The translations under genes and the position numbers were made by a program. Shown here one piece after another: positions 53,747-61,990 of a DNA stretch of 61,990 nucleotides. Every line of letters begins with the position of its first letter. The stretch's first letter is position 1. The notes beneath the pieces were generated by a model. The model was not told where the DNA came from. It ran no database searches and saw only the letters and a list, made by a program, of their open reading frames with translations. The stretch is from assembly GCA_038125725.1 (NCBI GenBank), contig JAYPEK010000023.1:1-61990 (forward strand), written 5' to 3'. Source of the DNA: TMED8 sp038125725 (GTDB lineage: Bacteria > Pseudomonadota > Alphaproteobacteria > Rhodospirillales > Casp-alpha2).

Positions 53747-55177
53747 ATGGACCGCGACGAACTTTGTTTCACGCCGGCGACGGAATTGGCGCGGATGATC
53801 CGCGACAAACAGGTGAGCGCGCTGGAGGCGACCGACGCGGTTCTGTCGCGGATCGACGACATCGAACCCCATATCAACGCCTTCATTACCGTCTGTGCCG
53901 ACCAGGCCCGGGACGCCGCCCGGGAAGCCGACGCGGCGCTGGCACGGGGGGATGACGTGGGCCTGCTGCATGGCGTGCCGCTGGGCGTAAAGGACCTGCT
54001 CAATACCAAGGGCGTGCGCACGACTTTTGCCTCGCACGCCTTCGAAGACAACGTACCGGCGACAGATTGCGTCGCCATGGCGCGCTTGCGCGCCGCCGGT
54101 GCCATCCTGGTCGGCAAGACGACGACGCCGGAATTCGGCCACAAACCGATGACCGAGGCGCCGCTGTTCGGCCAGACCCGCAATCCGTGGAACCTGGAAC
54201 GCACGGCCGGCGGCTCTTCGGGCGGGGCGGGCGCGGCGGCGGCGACGGGCCTGGCGCCGTTGCATGTCGGCACCGATGCCGGCGGCTCGACCCGCATTCC
54301 GTCCGCCGCCTGCGGTGTCGTGGGGATGAAGCAGACGCTGGGCCTGGTGCCGCATGACATGAACGGAGAGACCTTCGGGCTCTTCTCCTTCATCAATCCC
54401 ATGACCCGCACGGTCGCCGACGCCGGGCTGATGCTGAGCACCATGATCGGCCCGCACCCGAGCGACATCCATAGCTTGGGCCGCGCGCCCCAAGGTGACG
54501 TCGCCAAGGCGGCGCGAGGCGAGGGGGACCTGAAGGGCGTCAAGATCGGCTGGCGCCTATTCCTCGGCAACGAGGTGATCGACACCGAGACCCGCGAAAT
54601 TTTCGAGGCCGCACTGCCGGCCTTCGAGGAAATGGGCGCCGAACTGGTCCCCTACGAAGGGCCATTCACCCCGACGCTGCCGATCTGGAAGCCGATCATA
54701 TTCTCGTCCTTCGCCATCCGCTTCACCGAGATGATGGAGGAACTGGGCGACAAAATGTCGGAGACACTGCGCTACTGGACGAAAATGGGCGGCGATTATT
54801 CCGCCATCGATCTGCAGACGGCGATGCAGATCCGGACCCAGGTGTTCCGCCAGGTGCAGGGCTGGTTCGACGAGGTCGACCTGGTGGTGACGCCGACGCT
54901 GGCGCGCCCGGCACTCCCCATCGACCACGACCCGCGCGAACCGGTGGAGATCGAGGGGCAATTGACCGACGAGCCCCGCGCCGCCTGGTATCCCTACACG
55001 CATCCCTTCAACATGACCGGCCACCCGGCGATCACGCTACCGAGCGGCTGGACCCGGGACGGCCTGCCGTTGGGCCTGCAGATCGTCGGGCCCTGGCTCG
55101 CCGACGACAAGGTCCTGCACGCCGCCGCCTGCTTCGAACGCGCCCGGCCCTGGGCGGACCGGCGCCCGGTCTTGTAA
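53747..55177 (+). CDS. Amidase (amidase-signature family)
   Basis: 476 residues from ATG 53747, after GGGGGAC. The Ser-Ser-Lys triad is present: Lys in GVPLGVKDLLNTKG, the cis-Ser in TAGGSSGGAGAAAATG and the nucleophile Ser in GTDAGGSTRIPSAACG. Length fits stand-alone amidases; it lacks neighbours of the GatCAB complex, so it is probably a catabolic amidase of unknown substrate. Divergent from bioB. Confidence 0.92.
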   Translation: MDRDELCFTPATELARMIRDKQVSALEATDAVLSRIDDIEPHINAFITVCADQARDAAREADAALARGDDVGLLHGVPLGVKDLLNTKGVRTTFASHAFEDNVPATDCVAMARLRAAGAILVGKTTTPEFGHKPMTEAPLFGQTRNPWNLERTAGGSSGGAGAAAATGLAPLHVGTDAGGSTRIPSAACGVVGMKQTLGLVPHDMNGETFGLFSFINPMTRTVADAGLMLSTMIGPHPSDIHSLGRAPQGDVAKAARGEGDLKGVKIGWRLFLGNEVIDTETREIFEAALPAFEEMGAELVPYEGPFTPTLPIWKPIIFSSFAIRFTEMMEELGDKMSETLRYWTKMGGDYSAIDLQTAMQIRTQVFRQVQGWFDEVDLVVTPTLARPALPIDHDPREPVEIEGQLTDEPRAAWYPYTHPFNMTGHPAITLPSGWTRDGLPLGLQIVGPWLADDKVLHAAACFERARPWADRRPVL

Positions 55178-55199
55178 TTCGTTTCGGAAGCGTTTTTCG
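55178..55199 (+). terminator. Weak candidate terminator after the amidase gene
   Basis: CGTTT-CGG-AAGCG hairpin (55180-55192, one G-U pair) immediately followed by TTTTT. Confidence 0.4.
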
Positions 55200-55850
55200 G
55201 GGGTCAGAATCGCTTTGGAATCAACGACATCGAAAAAAATCTGGGAAATGAACCCAATTTCCTCCCACAGCGCGCCGGGGATGGCCGGCTCGGCCGGCGC
55301 GCGTCTCCAGCGATAAAGGTGCCCGACCCGCGCATCACCCGCGTCGTCCCCGCGAAAGCGGGGACCCATTTGATGCCGCAGGCATCATCCTTCCCAGCAG
55401 CGAAACTAACAAAACGCCTACTGGATTCCCGCCGGAGCCTGTGCCCGCGTAGGCGGGTACGGGAATGACGGGGTGAGAGAGCGAAATTTCGCGGGTTGGA
55501 ACCTCTTGATTCCAAACGATTCCCAAAAAAATCTCAGGAACGAATCCAATTTCGGCCCACAATCATTTTTCGTCGTCCCCGCAAAGGCTGGGACCCACGG
55601 GAAAGACGAAAGGGGCAGCGCCATGGGCCCCCGCCTTCGCGGGGGCGACGGAGAAAACGCTGCGGGCTTTCCCGCCAACCGGTGCCAACCCTCCCGTTCC
55701 TGCACGGACATCGGTTCCGGTGTTCATCCGATTCGATTATCAAATAGCGCGCCCGCGCCGGTAACCGACGCCACGAACCGGCACAATAACACAAAATCCA
55801 TGAAAGTCAATAAATTCCTATTATGGTAATTGCGGACGCGCCCCTCACAC
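55200..55850. repeat. Repeat-rich intergenic region with dispersed palindromes and a degenerate duplication
   Basis: No convincing gene. Four hairpin units recur: GTCCCCGC-gaaa-GCGGGGAC (55346-55365), an ATTCCCG...CGGGAAT unit with inner CCCGC/GCGGG (55425-55466), an imperfect copy of the first near 55574-55592, and GCCCCCGC-cttc-GCGGGGGC (55627-55646). A degenerate direct repeat of about 50 bp (around 55216-55268 and 55508-55561) shares AAAAAAATCT and CCAATTTC cores at a spacing of about 292 nt. A GCGAAATTTCGC palindrome lies at 55481-55492. These look like extragenic palindromic repeats of the alphaproteobacterial type rather than CRISPR. Confidence 0.7.
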
Positions 55851-56278
55851 CGCCGCAATAAAACTGGTCATATAAACATGTTATTCAAATTTTCTCTTAA
55901 GTTGATTACGACCTTTGGAACTATTTTAAAATATAGGTCGTTTATAATTTGTCTAAATAAATAATTCATACGGCATAACTCACACAAGTTCTTTGTTGAT
56001 ACATGCATTCATATGAATCCAATTGACTTTGTTTTATCACTTCGAAATTATTCGATATTTGAATGCATCGGTCTGAGGTTTTTCGGGGGGAGAACACCAG
56101 GCGGCCAAAAAAGATCACCCATTGCGTGGACTTCTGGTCGTGCCGATTGCAATACCAGTCGCCCCCCAAAGAATATGAAGCCTCAGTCGCGAACGGCCCA
56201 TTCGTCCGCGCCCGCAACGAGGAGCCAAATTTCAAGATGTGCCCGAGGTGACCTTGGAACAATAAAGTGAGGGAAAAG
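55850..56278 (+). promoter_or_regulatory. AT-rich control region and long structured leader of the globin gene
   Basis: GC content drops sharply at 55850-56060. It holds the inverted repeat ACGACCT (55908-55914) / AGGTCGT (55935-55941) around the palindrome TATTTTAAAATA (55922-55933), and a TATAAT box at 55943-55948. A start near 55955 would give a leader of about 320 nt. Downstream, nested complementary arms CTGAGG/CCTCAG (56073-56078 and 56181-56186), GGGGGG/CCCCCC (56085-56090 and 56162-56167) and ACCAG/CTGGT (56096-56100 and 56134-56138) could fold. Short open frames here are not convincing. Confidence 0.5.
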
Positions 56279-56704
56279 ATGTTTACGGAGAGAATATCCA
56301 CGCTCCGGCCGAGCCTTCCGGACAATTTTGTACCGGATTTCGAAGATTTCTTTGCAAGCTATTTACTAGAAGCGATCCCGGGCGCCAGTCGTCATTTTCG
56401 TGACGAAGAACAAGTCAGGCATATGGCCAATGCCGCGATATCTATCATATTGCAGCCCGCGAGCCATCCCGAGGTGTTACGACATCAGCTCCGCCAATTA
56501 GGCGCGCAGCACCGGAAGAAAGGGATTTTGCGGATTCAATTGAAGGTGGGCCGTGAAGCCTTTCTTTCCGCCGTGGCCCATGCCGCGCCTGACCTATCTG
56601 AATCCGAGCTGAGTTTTTTTGAAGAGGCTTATGATGAGGTTGCGTCGGAGATGATGGCTGCGATTTCTCCGACAAAGCCCATCGGTTCCTCTAATGACAA
56701 CTAG
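56279..56704 (+). CDS. Bacterial globin (single-domain, divergent)
   Basis: 141 residues from ATG 56279 with GTGAGGG as ribosome binding site; an in-frame GTG at 56267 is less likely. Aligning by eye with Vitreoscilla-type haemoglobin gives Phe at B10 (Phe24/25), Phe40 at CD1 (ASRHFRDEE), Gln45 at E7 and His78 as the proximal F8 His (QLGAQHRKKGI), followed by the G/H helices (VGREAFLSAVAHAAPD, FFEEAYDEVASEMM). So haem binding is expected, with an E7 Gln and a B10 Phe instead of Tyr. Likely binds O2 or NO or senses them. First gene of a three-protein cluster; AT-rich upstream DNA differs from the rest of the window. Confidence 0.8.
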   Translation: MFTERISTLRPSLPDNFVPDFEDFFASYLLEAIPGASRHFRDEEQVRHMANAAISIILQPASHPEVLRHQLRQLGAQHRKKGILRIQLKVGREAFLSAVAHAAPDLSESELSFFEEAYDEVASEMMAAISPTKPIGSSNDN

Positions 56705-56737
56705 GAGTGCAGGCTGTGTCCAGGGAATGTCGAAAAG

Positions 56738-57760
56738 ATGAATACCGGATGCCCTGATACCGCGATCCGGGACGATGATCGCGATGCACTTCATGTGTTG
56801 CCGCTGGCCGCACTGGAGATCGAAACCCGGGCGCTCCGTTCGGCCCGGTTGGTCAAAAACAACCGAGTGCAATCGGTCGTCGAATTGTTTCGCGGCGATG
56901 AGGTCGGCAGTGGTCAGATGGATATCGAGAGCCTGCACACCGAGTTCGGTTGGGACATGGTAAATCCGCCCGCCGACCTTATCTTGTTGCGCAAATTGGC
57001 TTTGCTCCCGAGCTTCGACGTTTACAGCCTGCGGATCGCGGTGCGCGAACTGGGGCTCAACGTCAATGACATGTTGGCGCTTCAGTTGTCCGAGAAGAAG
57101 AAGGCTGAGATTTCTGGCTACATGAAGGCGTTCACGGAACCGTTGATCGCCAAAATCTACGGCAATGAAAACCTCAAGATAGACAGCTTCGACGACGTCC
57201 TCGCTCTGTTCAACGACCCGGACGTCAGGACGGTGAAGGCGCGCCTTGAGGCGATGGCGAAGGAGCTGCAAATCGAGATTACGGCGGTGCCGCAATTCCT
57301 GGAAGACTTCGGTGATGTTTTTCTGTCGCTATCGTATTTCCGAAACTGCATGGATCAGATCGAACCGATCGTCGACGAGTTCTCGGACAGCATCTCGGAG
57401 CTCGAGCAAAGTTATCAGTTCAAGAATAACTTGATGCTCATGCAGACCTGCAATCGTGTCGAATCGACCATCATCAACCTGATGACGGCGATCGGGGGGC
57501 GATTGGAAACCTTCGAGCGGAATACCTTGGATATGTGGCGCGACATAAGCGCCGAAAAATTCTGCAGCGCCAAGGAAAACATCCAAAGCTATCACCGTGT
57601 AATCGGCGGTTCCCTATGCGCTCTGACGGTAAAGATGGATTCCTGGGCGAAGCACTTCCCGACGCGCGACACCGGTGGTCCCACCAGGCGGTCGGAGTTC
57701 ATCATGTCGGAAATGAAGGAGGGGATGGAGCGGCTGCGCGAGATTCAAGCGGCGGCGTGA
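56738..57760 (+). CDS. Conserved helical protein of unknown function next to the globin
   Basis: 340 residues; I do not recognise the family. No membrane helix or signal peptide. An N-terminal segment (ALEIETRALRSARLVKNNRV, VVELFRGDEVGSGQMDIESL) is followed by a charged helical body with LNVNDMLALQLSEKKKAEIS, then long helices (VDEFSDSISELEQSYQFKNN; ESTIINLMTAIGGRLETFER) that may form coiled coil. Starts 33 nt after the globin stop, so the two are likely cotranscribed. Its stop overlaps the ATG of a 22-codon ORF (TGATG). Confidence 0.75.
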   Translation: MNTGCPDTAIRDDDRDALHVLPLAALEIETRALRSARLVKNNRVQSVVELFRGDEVGSGQMDIESLHTEFGWDMVNPPADLILLRKLALLPSFDVYSLRIAVRELGLNVNDMLALQLSEKKKAEISGYMKAFTEPLIAKIYGNENLKIDSFDDVLALFNDPDVRTVKARLEAMAKELQIEITAVPQFLEDFGDVFLSLSYFRNCMDQIEPIVDEFSDSISELEQSYQFKNNLMLMQTCNRVESTIINLMTAIGGRLETFERNTLDMWRDISAEKFCSAKENIQSYHRVIGGSLCALTVKMDSWAKHFPTRDTGGPTRRSEFIMSEMKEGMERLREIQAAA

Positions 57761-57828
57761 TGACGGCGATTATCAAGCGACTATGGAGACGTGTTGTCCA
57801 GGCTCGCCGCAATTTGATGAGCAGCTAA
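57760..57828 (+). CDS. 22-residue cationic amphipathic mini-ORF, coupled to the upstream gene
   Basis: ATG overlaps the preceding TGA (TGATG), and the sequence MTAIIKRLWRRVVQARRNLM plus SS ends at TAA 57826-57828. The Arg-rich helix resembles the core of DUF1127/YjiS-type small proteins. Too short to be sure that it is translated. Confidence 0.4.
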   Translation: MTAIIKRLWRRVVQARRNLMSS

Positions 57829-57871
57829 GGCCATTGACTTCAGGCGTTACGGATCTATTCGGAAATTTCCT

Positions 57872-58438
57872 ATGACAGAACTGCAACCCGCAAGACCCAA
57901 AGTGAGTCGCACCAAGGTGACGCGAACGGAAACCTTTCGGTCGCCGATATGCTCGCGACTGCTGGAATATTGGCGATCCAAACGGTTTCAACAATCTGTT
58001 CCCAAATGGGTGGATATCGAATTGATGGATATCTTCGATATCGCCCCGAACATTGTGGTCAAGGACTCAATCGATGGAGGCCAAGAGTTCCGATGGCGTT
58101 TTTTCGGAACCAATCTTGTTTCGTCGTTCGGGTTTGACCCGTCGGGAAAATTGCTCAGCGATGTCTACAATCCCAAGTCCGCAAAGATCGCTTTTGATCG
58201 GTACTCTACTGCCCTGATCTCCGATTTTCCGACACGAGTTGTCGGTTATATCGATCTGGTGGAATTGACGGTACCGAAGAGTTTCGAATCAATCATACTT
58301 CCATTGGCTGATGGCACCGGCGAGCGCAGTCACATCATATGCGCTTACGATTTCTCATACGAGTTGCGTGACGACGATTTCGATTTTGGGTGTAATCCGG
58401 CGAAATGGCCGGGCCTGCAGTTTCTAGACACGGTTTGA
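57872..58438 (+). CDS. PAS_5-family sensory protein
   Basis: 188 residues. The PAS_5 layout is visible: SRLLEYWRSKRFQQSVPKWVDIELMDIFDIAPNIVVKD, then the core FRWRFFGTNLVSSFGFDPSGKLLSDV, and a C-terminal strand region ESIILPLADGTGERSHII. No output domain is fused, so it is a stand-alone sensor-like module, typical of many copies in Rhodospirillales genomes. Lies 111 nt after the helical-protein gene, on the same strand as the globin; whether it belongs to the same transcript is unclear. Confidence 0.85.
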   Translation: MTELQPARPKVSRTKVTRTETFRSPICSRLLEYWRSKRFQQSVPKWVDIELMDIFDIAPNIVVKDSIDGGQEFRWRFFGTNLVSSFGFDPSGKLLSDVYNPKSAKIAFDRYSTALISDFPTRVVGYIDLVELTVPKSFESIILPLADGTGERSHIICAYDFSYELRDDDFDFGCNPAKWPGLQFLDTV

Positions 58439-58560
58439 CGAGAGCATGATTTCGCCGGCAATCGAAGAGGCCATTGTCGATTGACGATCTGTTCGCGTGG
58501 TCCCGTTCGCAAACGATCGGTATTCGCGTTTGATGTATAGGCCGGCTTTCCCGACCAACC

Positions 58561-59007
58561 TCACTCCGGCGCCACCATCGGATACCCGCGCGCGGCATAA
58601 TCGAAACCGGGAATCTCGCTCTGTTTGATCTCCGCATCCCAGGGTGCGGCGAAGTAGGCGCGGATTTCGGTGATCAGGCCGGACGGGCGGTCGAACACGT
58701 ACCATTCATCGCCGCGCAGGTAGGAGCCTTCATTGGTGCGCCAATGCGTCCATTCGACCACCGCCTCGTCGGTTTCCGGCTGGCACAGAACCCGGTCCAG
58801 CGTCCAGCGTGATCCCAGGTTTTCCACGCACCAGACCCACTTTTCAGCAATGGTCGCGGCGCCGATCCATGGCGCGGAGCGGGTGCCCGGCGGGAAATAG
58901 TGCACCGCGTCCGGGGTGAAGCAGGCGGTCATCTCGGCAGCAATGGCGGCGTTGCAGCCGGCGTAGTAACGCTCGATCGTGGCGCGCATGTGTTCAGGTG
59001 TCAGCAT
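58561..59007 (-). CDS. SnoaL-like (NTF2-fold) protein
   Basis: 148 residues from ATG 59007 with GGAGAATCC upstream; an open extension to 59085 would overlap the rpmB promoter. NTF2-like cone fold suggested by MRATIERYYAGCNAAIAAEMTACFTPDAVHYFPPGTRSAPW and the strands AVVEWTHWRTNEG and LRGDEWYVFDRPSGLITEIRAYFAAP. Such proteins are isomerases, hydrolases or ligand-binding proteins; the substrate is unknown. Divergent from rpmB, convergent with the PAS gene. Confidence 0.85.
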   Translation of the reverse strand: MLTPEHMRATIERYYAGCNAAIAAEMTACFTPDAVHYFPPGTRSAPWIGAATIAEKWVWCVENLGSRWTLDRVLCQPETDEAVVEWTHWRTNEGSYLRGDEWYVFDRPSGLITEIRAYFAAPWDAEIKQSEIPGFDYAARGYPMVAPE

Positions 59008-59066
59008 GGCGGATTCTCCGGGTTTCCGCCGGAAGGTTAAACATCCGGTTTTCCTCCGGCAATGAC

Positions 59067-59095
59067 TTGACGCCAGCGCCGCCATCGCCTAGAAA
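59067..59095 (+). promoter_or_regulatory. Sigma-70 promoter of rpmB
   Basis: TTGACG (59067-59072), exactly 17-nt spacer, TAGAAA (59090-59095), about 48 nt before the rpmB ATG. Confidence 0.7.
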
Positions 59096-59142
59096 CTGCG
59101 CCTCGACCGCCATTGGGCGGCAGACACAAGAGGAACGAGACC

Positions 59143-59424
59143 ATGCCCCGACGTTGCGATCTTACCGGCAAGGGAATCCTGACCGGCAACAACGTGAGCC
59201 ACGCCCACAACAAGACGCGCCGGCGTTACCTGCCGAACCTGCAGAACGTGTCGATGCTGTCGGACACGCTGGGCGAGTCGGTGAAACTCAAGGTTTCGAC
59301 CTCGGCCATCCGCACGGTGGAGCACAAAGGCGGCCTCGATGCCTACCTGCTCGACACCCGCGACGCCGACCTCACCACCGACCTGCGCCGGCTGAAAAAG
59401 CGCATCAAGGCGGCCCAGGCCTAA
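59143..59424 (+). CDS. rpmB: 50S ribosomal protein L28
   Basis: 93 residues from ATG 59143 after AAGAGGAACGAGACC. Typical alphaproteobacterial L28: CDLTGKGILTGNNVSHAHNKTRRRYLPNLQ and TVEHKGGLDAYLLDT. Monocistronic between its own promoter and a strong terminator. Confidence 0.97.
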   Translation: MPRRCDLTGKGILTGNNVSHAHNKTRRRYLPNLQNVSMLSDTLGESVKLKVSTSAIRTVEHKGGLDAYLLDTRDADLTTDLRRLKKRIKAAQA

Positions 59425-59444
59425 GCGGCCGCCGCCTTCGATTG

Positions 59445-59472
59445 AAAGAGCCCGCTTCGGCGGGCTTTTTTG
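59445..59472 (+). terminator. Rho-independent terminator of rpmB
   Basis: Stem GCCCGC-ttcg-GCGGGC (59450-59465) followed by seven T. A-rich bases before the stem pair with the T-run, so it may also serve the SDR-like gene on the other strand. Confidence 0.9.
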
Positions 59473-59483
59473 TTGGTTTCGGG

Positions 59484-60275
59484 TCAGTAAATAACCGCTT
59501 CGGCGAAACCGCCGTCGACGGCGATGGATTGGCCGGTCACCTGATCGGCCATGGGCGAGCAGAAAAACAAGACGGCGGACGCAATGTCTTCGGGCTCGAT
59601 CAACTGGCCGAGCGGCATGTCTTGCGTGCGCTGGGCGACGACCTCGTCCAGGGTGCGGCCGGATGTCTCGGCTTCGCGGGTGAAAATCTGCATGACGCGC
59701 TCGGTCAGGGTATAACCGGGATGTACGCAATTGACCGTCACCCGGTGCTGGGCGGCGTAGGCGGCGAACTGCTTGGTGAAGTTGGCGACACCGGCGTTGG
59801 TGACGCCGTTGGTCATGCGGAGCGGCGCAACGATGCGCGCCGTCAGCCCGCCGATGTTGACCACGCGGCCGCCGCCGGCCTGGATCATGTGCGGCAAAAC
59901 CAGGCGCGCCATGCGGATATAGGCCATCAGCTTGACGTCGATATGGTAGCGGAACTCGTCGTCGGTGAGCTGGTCGAAGGTCGCACTGGTCGAGGTGACG
60001 GCGTTGTTGACCAGGATGTCGAGGCGCCCGGCGGCGTCGGCGGCGTCGGCGACGAGACGCTCGATATCCTCGACGCGGCTGACGTCGGCCTGGAAACCCC
60101 AAGCCTTGACGCCTTTGGCCTCGATTTCGGCGCGGGTCTCATCCAGGCTCGATTGCGTGCGTCCGCAGATCGCCACGTTGACGCCCTGGTCGGCCAGCAT
60201 CAAGGCCACGGCGCGGCCGATGCCGCGGCTGCCGCCGCTAACCAAGGCCACCTTGTCTCGCATGTTGAAATCCAT
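59484..60275 (-). CDS. SDR-family protein lacking the canonical catalytic residues
   Basis: 263 residues from ATG 60275. Classical SDR Rossmann fold with cofactor motif SGGSRGIGRAVAL and LVNNA, and C-terminal VTGQSIAVDGGF as in FabG-like enzymes. The catalytic tetrad is missing: the usual Asn is Lys115 (IDVKLMAY), the Ser is Gly143 (NIGGLTAR) and the YxxSK motif reads N156-G-V-T-N160. NAD(P) binding is likely, normal dehydrogenase chemistry is not. Could bind substrate as a regulator or catalyse a different reaction. The open frame continues upstream to 60425, but the chosen start gives the standard N-terminus. Divergent from secG. Confidence 0.88.
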   Translation of the reverse strand: MDFNMRDKVALVSGGSRGIGRAVALMLADQGVNVAICGRTQSSLDETRAEIEAKGVKAWGFQADVSRVEDIERLVADAADAAGRLDILVNNAVTSTSATFDQLTDDEFRYHIDVKLMAYIRMARLVLPHMIQAGGGRVVNIGGLTARIVAPLRMTNGVTNAGVANFTKQFAAYAAQHRVTVNCVHPGYTLTERVMQIFTREAETSGRTLDEVVAQRTQDMPLGQLIEPEDIASAVLFFCSPMADQVTGQSIAVDGGFAEAVIY

Positions 60276-60383
60276 GATGCGGCGGAGCTTACCGGCGCCG
60301 GCGAAGGGCGGCAACCGGCATGATCGCTTGACGAACGCGCGAATGGTGCCAAATCCATATGGGCGGAAACGGGGGGAAAGCGA

Positions 60384-60412
60384 TTTACAATGGCGTCCGC
60401 AGGGACTAAAAC
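60384..60412 (+). promoter_or_regulatory. Predicted sigma-70 promoter of secG
   Basis: TTTACA (60384-60389), 17-nt spacer, TAAAAC (60407-60412), 34 nt before the secG ATG. Confidence 0.5.
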
Positions 60413-60445
60413 CCCCGCCATCCAAGAGGTCTCGGGAATACGGAC

Positions 60446-60766
60446 ATGCAAACGGTCATTCTGGTCATTCATCTGTTGATCGCCATCGGGCTGGTCGGCG
60501 TCATCCTGATCCAGCGCTCGGAAGGCGGCGCGCTCGGCATGGGCGGCGGCGGCGGCGGCGGCGGCGGTTTCATGACCGGCCGCGCGGCGGCGGACCTGCT
60601 GACCCGTACCACGGCGATCCTGGCCACCGGATTCTTCATCACCTCGATGGTTTTGGCGATCCTGGCCTCGCAGGGACGCGAATCGACCTCGATTCTCGAT
60701 CAGGCGCCGGCCACCTCGACCACGCCGACCGCCCCGCAGGAGCCCGCGGCTCCGGTGGGCAAATAA
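60446..60766 (+). CDS. secG: Protein translocase subunit SecG
   Basis: 106 residues. Two membrane helices (QTVILVIHLLIAIGLVGVIL and LLTRTTAILATGFFITSMVLAIL) joined by the SecG loop LIQRSEGGALGMGGGGGG, then a Pro/Ala/Thr-rich cytoplasmic tail. Accessory subunit of the SecYEG channel. Followed by a terminator and then pyrG, the usual secG-pyrG order. Confidence 0.95.
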   Translation: MQTVILVIHLLIAIGLVGVILIQRSEGGALGMGGGGGGGGGFMTGRAAADLLTRTTAILATGFFITSMVLAILASQGRESTSILDQAPATSTTPTAPQEPAAPVGK

Positions 60767-60804
60767 GGCAACTGACTAAGAACAAAGGGTTTTACGAAGA
60801 CCCG

Positions 60805-60838
60805 AGAGGCCGGCGGATTTTCCGGCCTCTTTTCTTTT
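60805..60838 (+). terminator. Rho-independent terminator between secG and pyrG
   Basis: Stem AGAGGCCGG (60805-60813) / CCGGCCTCT (60822-60830) followed by TTTCTTTT. Confidence 0.88.
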
Positions 60839-60872
60839 GGCAAGCGGACCGAATGATATACATTGTAGCTCC

Positions 60873-61990
<1,118 letters not shown>

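Noticed and set aside
55200..55850. CRISPR array
   Set aside because: The palindromes are unequal, irregularly spaced and lack identical direct repeats with uniform spacers; no cas gene is near.
56013..56270. 85-codon or 62-codon protein genes in the globin leader
   Set aside because: Overlapping frames on both strands, no ribosome binding site, composition unlike neighbouring proteins.

Overview
The window is a 62 kb, GC-rich, gene-dense chromosomal segment of an alphaproteobacterium, most likely a free-living member of the Rhodospirillales. The evidence is the gene order rsh-pdxJ-acpS-lepB-rnc-era...recO, the Bpt-type N-end-rule transferase, a DUF2336 protein beside cheR, a PAS_5-family protein, TRAP transport, a heterotetrameric sarcosine oxidase and single-protein motA/motB. 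No tRNA, rRNA, CRISPR array, integrase or insertion sequence was seen.

Layout. 1-5.9 kb: housekeeping block (3' part of the (p)ppGpp synthetase/hydrolase, cupin, pdxJ, acpS, lepB, rnc, era) with stop/start overlaps. 5.9-10.4 kb: Cys/Met-metabolism PLP enzyme, recO, cold-shock protein, parC. 10.6-15.7 kb: TRAP operon whose two membrane subunits are both unusually long. 15.7-18.6 kb: bpt and motB/motA. 18.8-25.8 kb: methyltransferase, threonine dehydratase, acyl-CoA dehydrogenase, nitroreductase, then a minus-strand run DUF2336-cheR-hydroxyproline dehydratase in which every gene is interrupted. 25.9-33.4 kb: soxBDAG and ppk. 33.5-35.5 kb: Sel1-repeat protein, a truncated AsmA-like gene and a small basic protein. 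35.6-41.6 kb: LysR regulator and a PadR-controlled RND efflux operon. 41.6-48.6 kb: icd (internal stop), LOG protein, two c-type cytochromes, LysM protein, psd-pssA, DsrC-like protein. 48.6-53.7 kb: bioB-bioA-bioF-bioD plus a coupled methyltransferase in the slot where bioC might be expected. 53.7-55.2 kb: amidase. 55.2-58.5 kb: a distinctive island: 1.1 kb of repeat-rich then AT-rich non-coding DNA followed by a globin, an unrecognised helical protein, a 22-codon ORF and a PAS_5 protein. 58.6-62 kb: SnoaL-like protein, rpmB, an SDR-like protein, secG and the 5' part of pyrG.

Two themes deserve attention. First, at least five genes that should be intact (ilvA, a trans-3-hydroxyproline dehydratase, cheR, a DUF2336 gene, icd) carry a frameshift or an in-frame stop. 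Because icd is central metabolism and TAA/TAG end many ordinary genes here, base-level sequence error is the simplest explanation, with real gene decay the alternative. Second, several proteins keep a family fold but lack its signature residues or carry new parts: an SDR without its catalytic residues, a DsrC/TusE protein without cysteines, a TRAP permease with a long helical tail, and a methyltransferase tied to biotin genes. The best candidate for an undescribed system is the globin / helical protein / PAS_5 island with its long AT-rich, structured leader.
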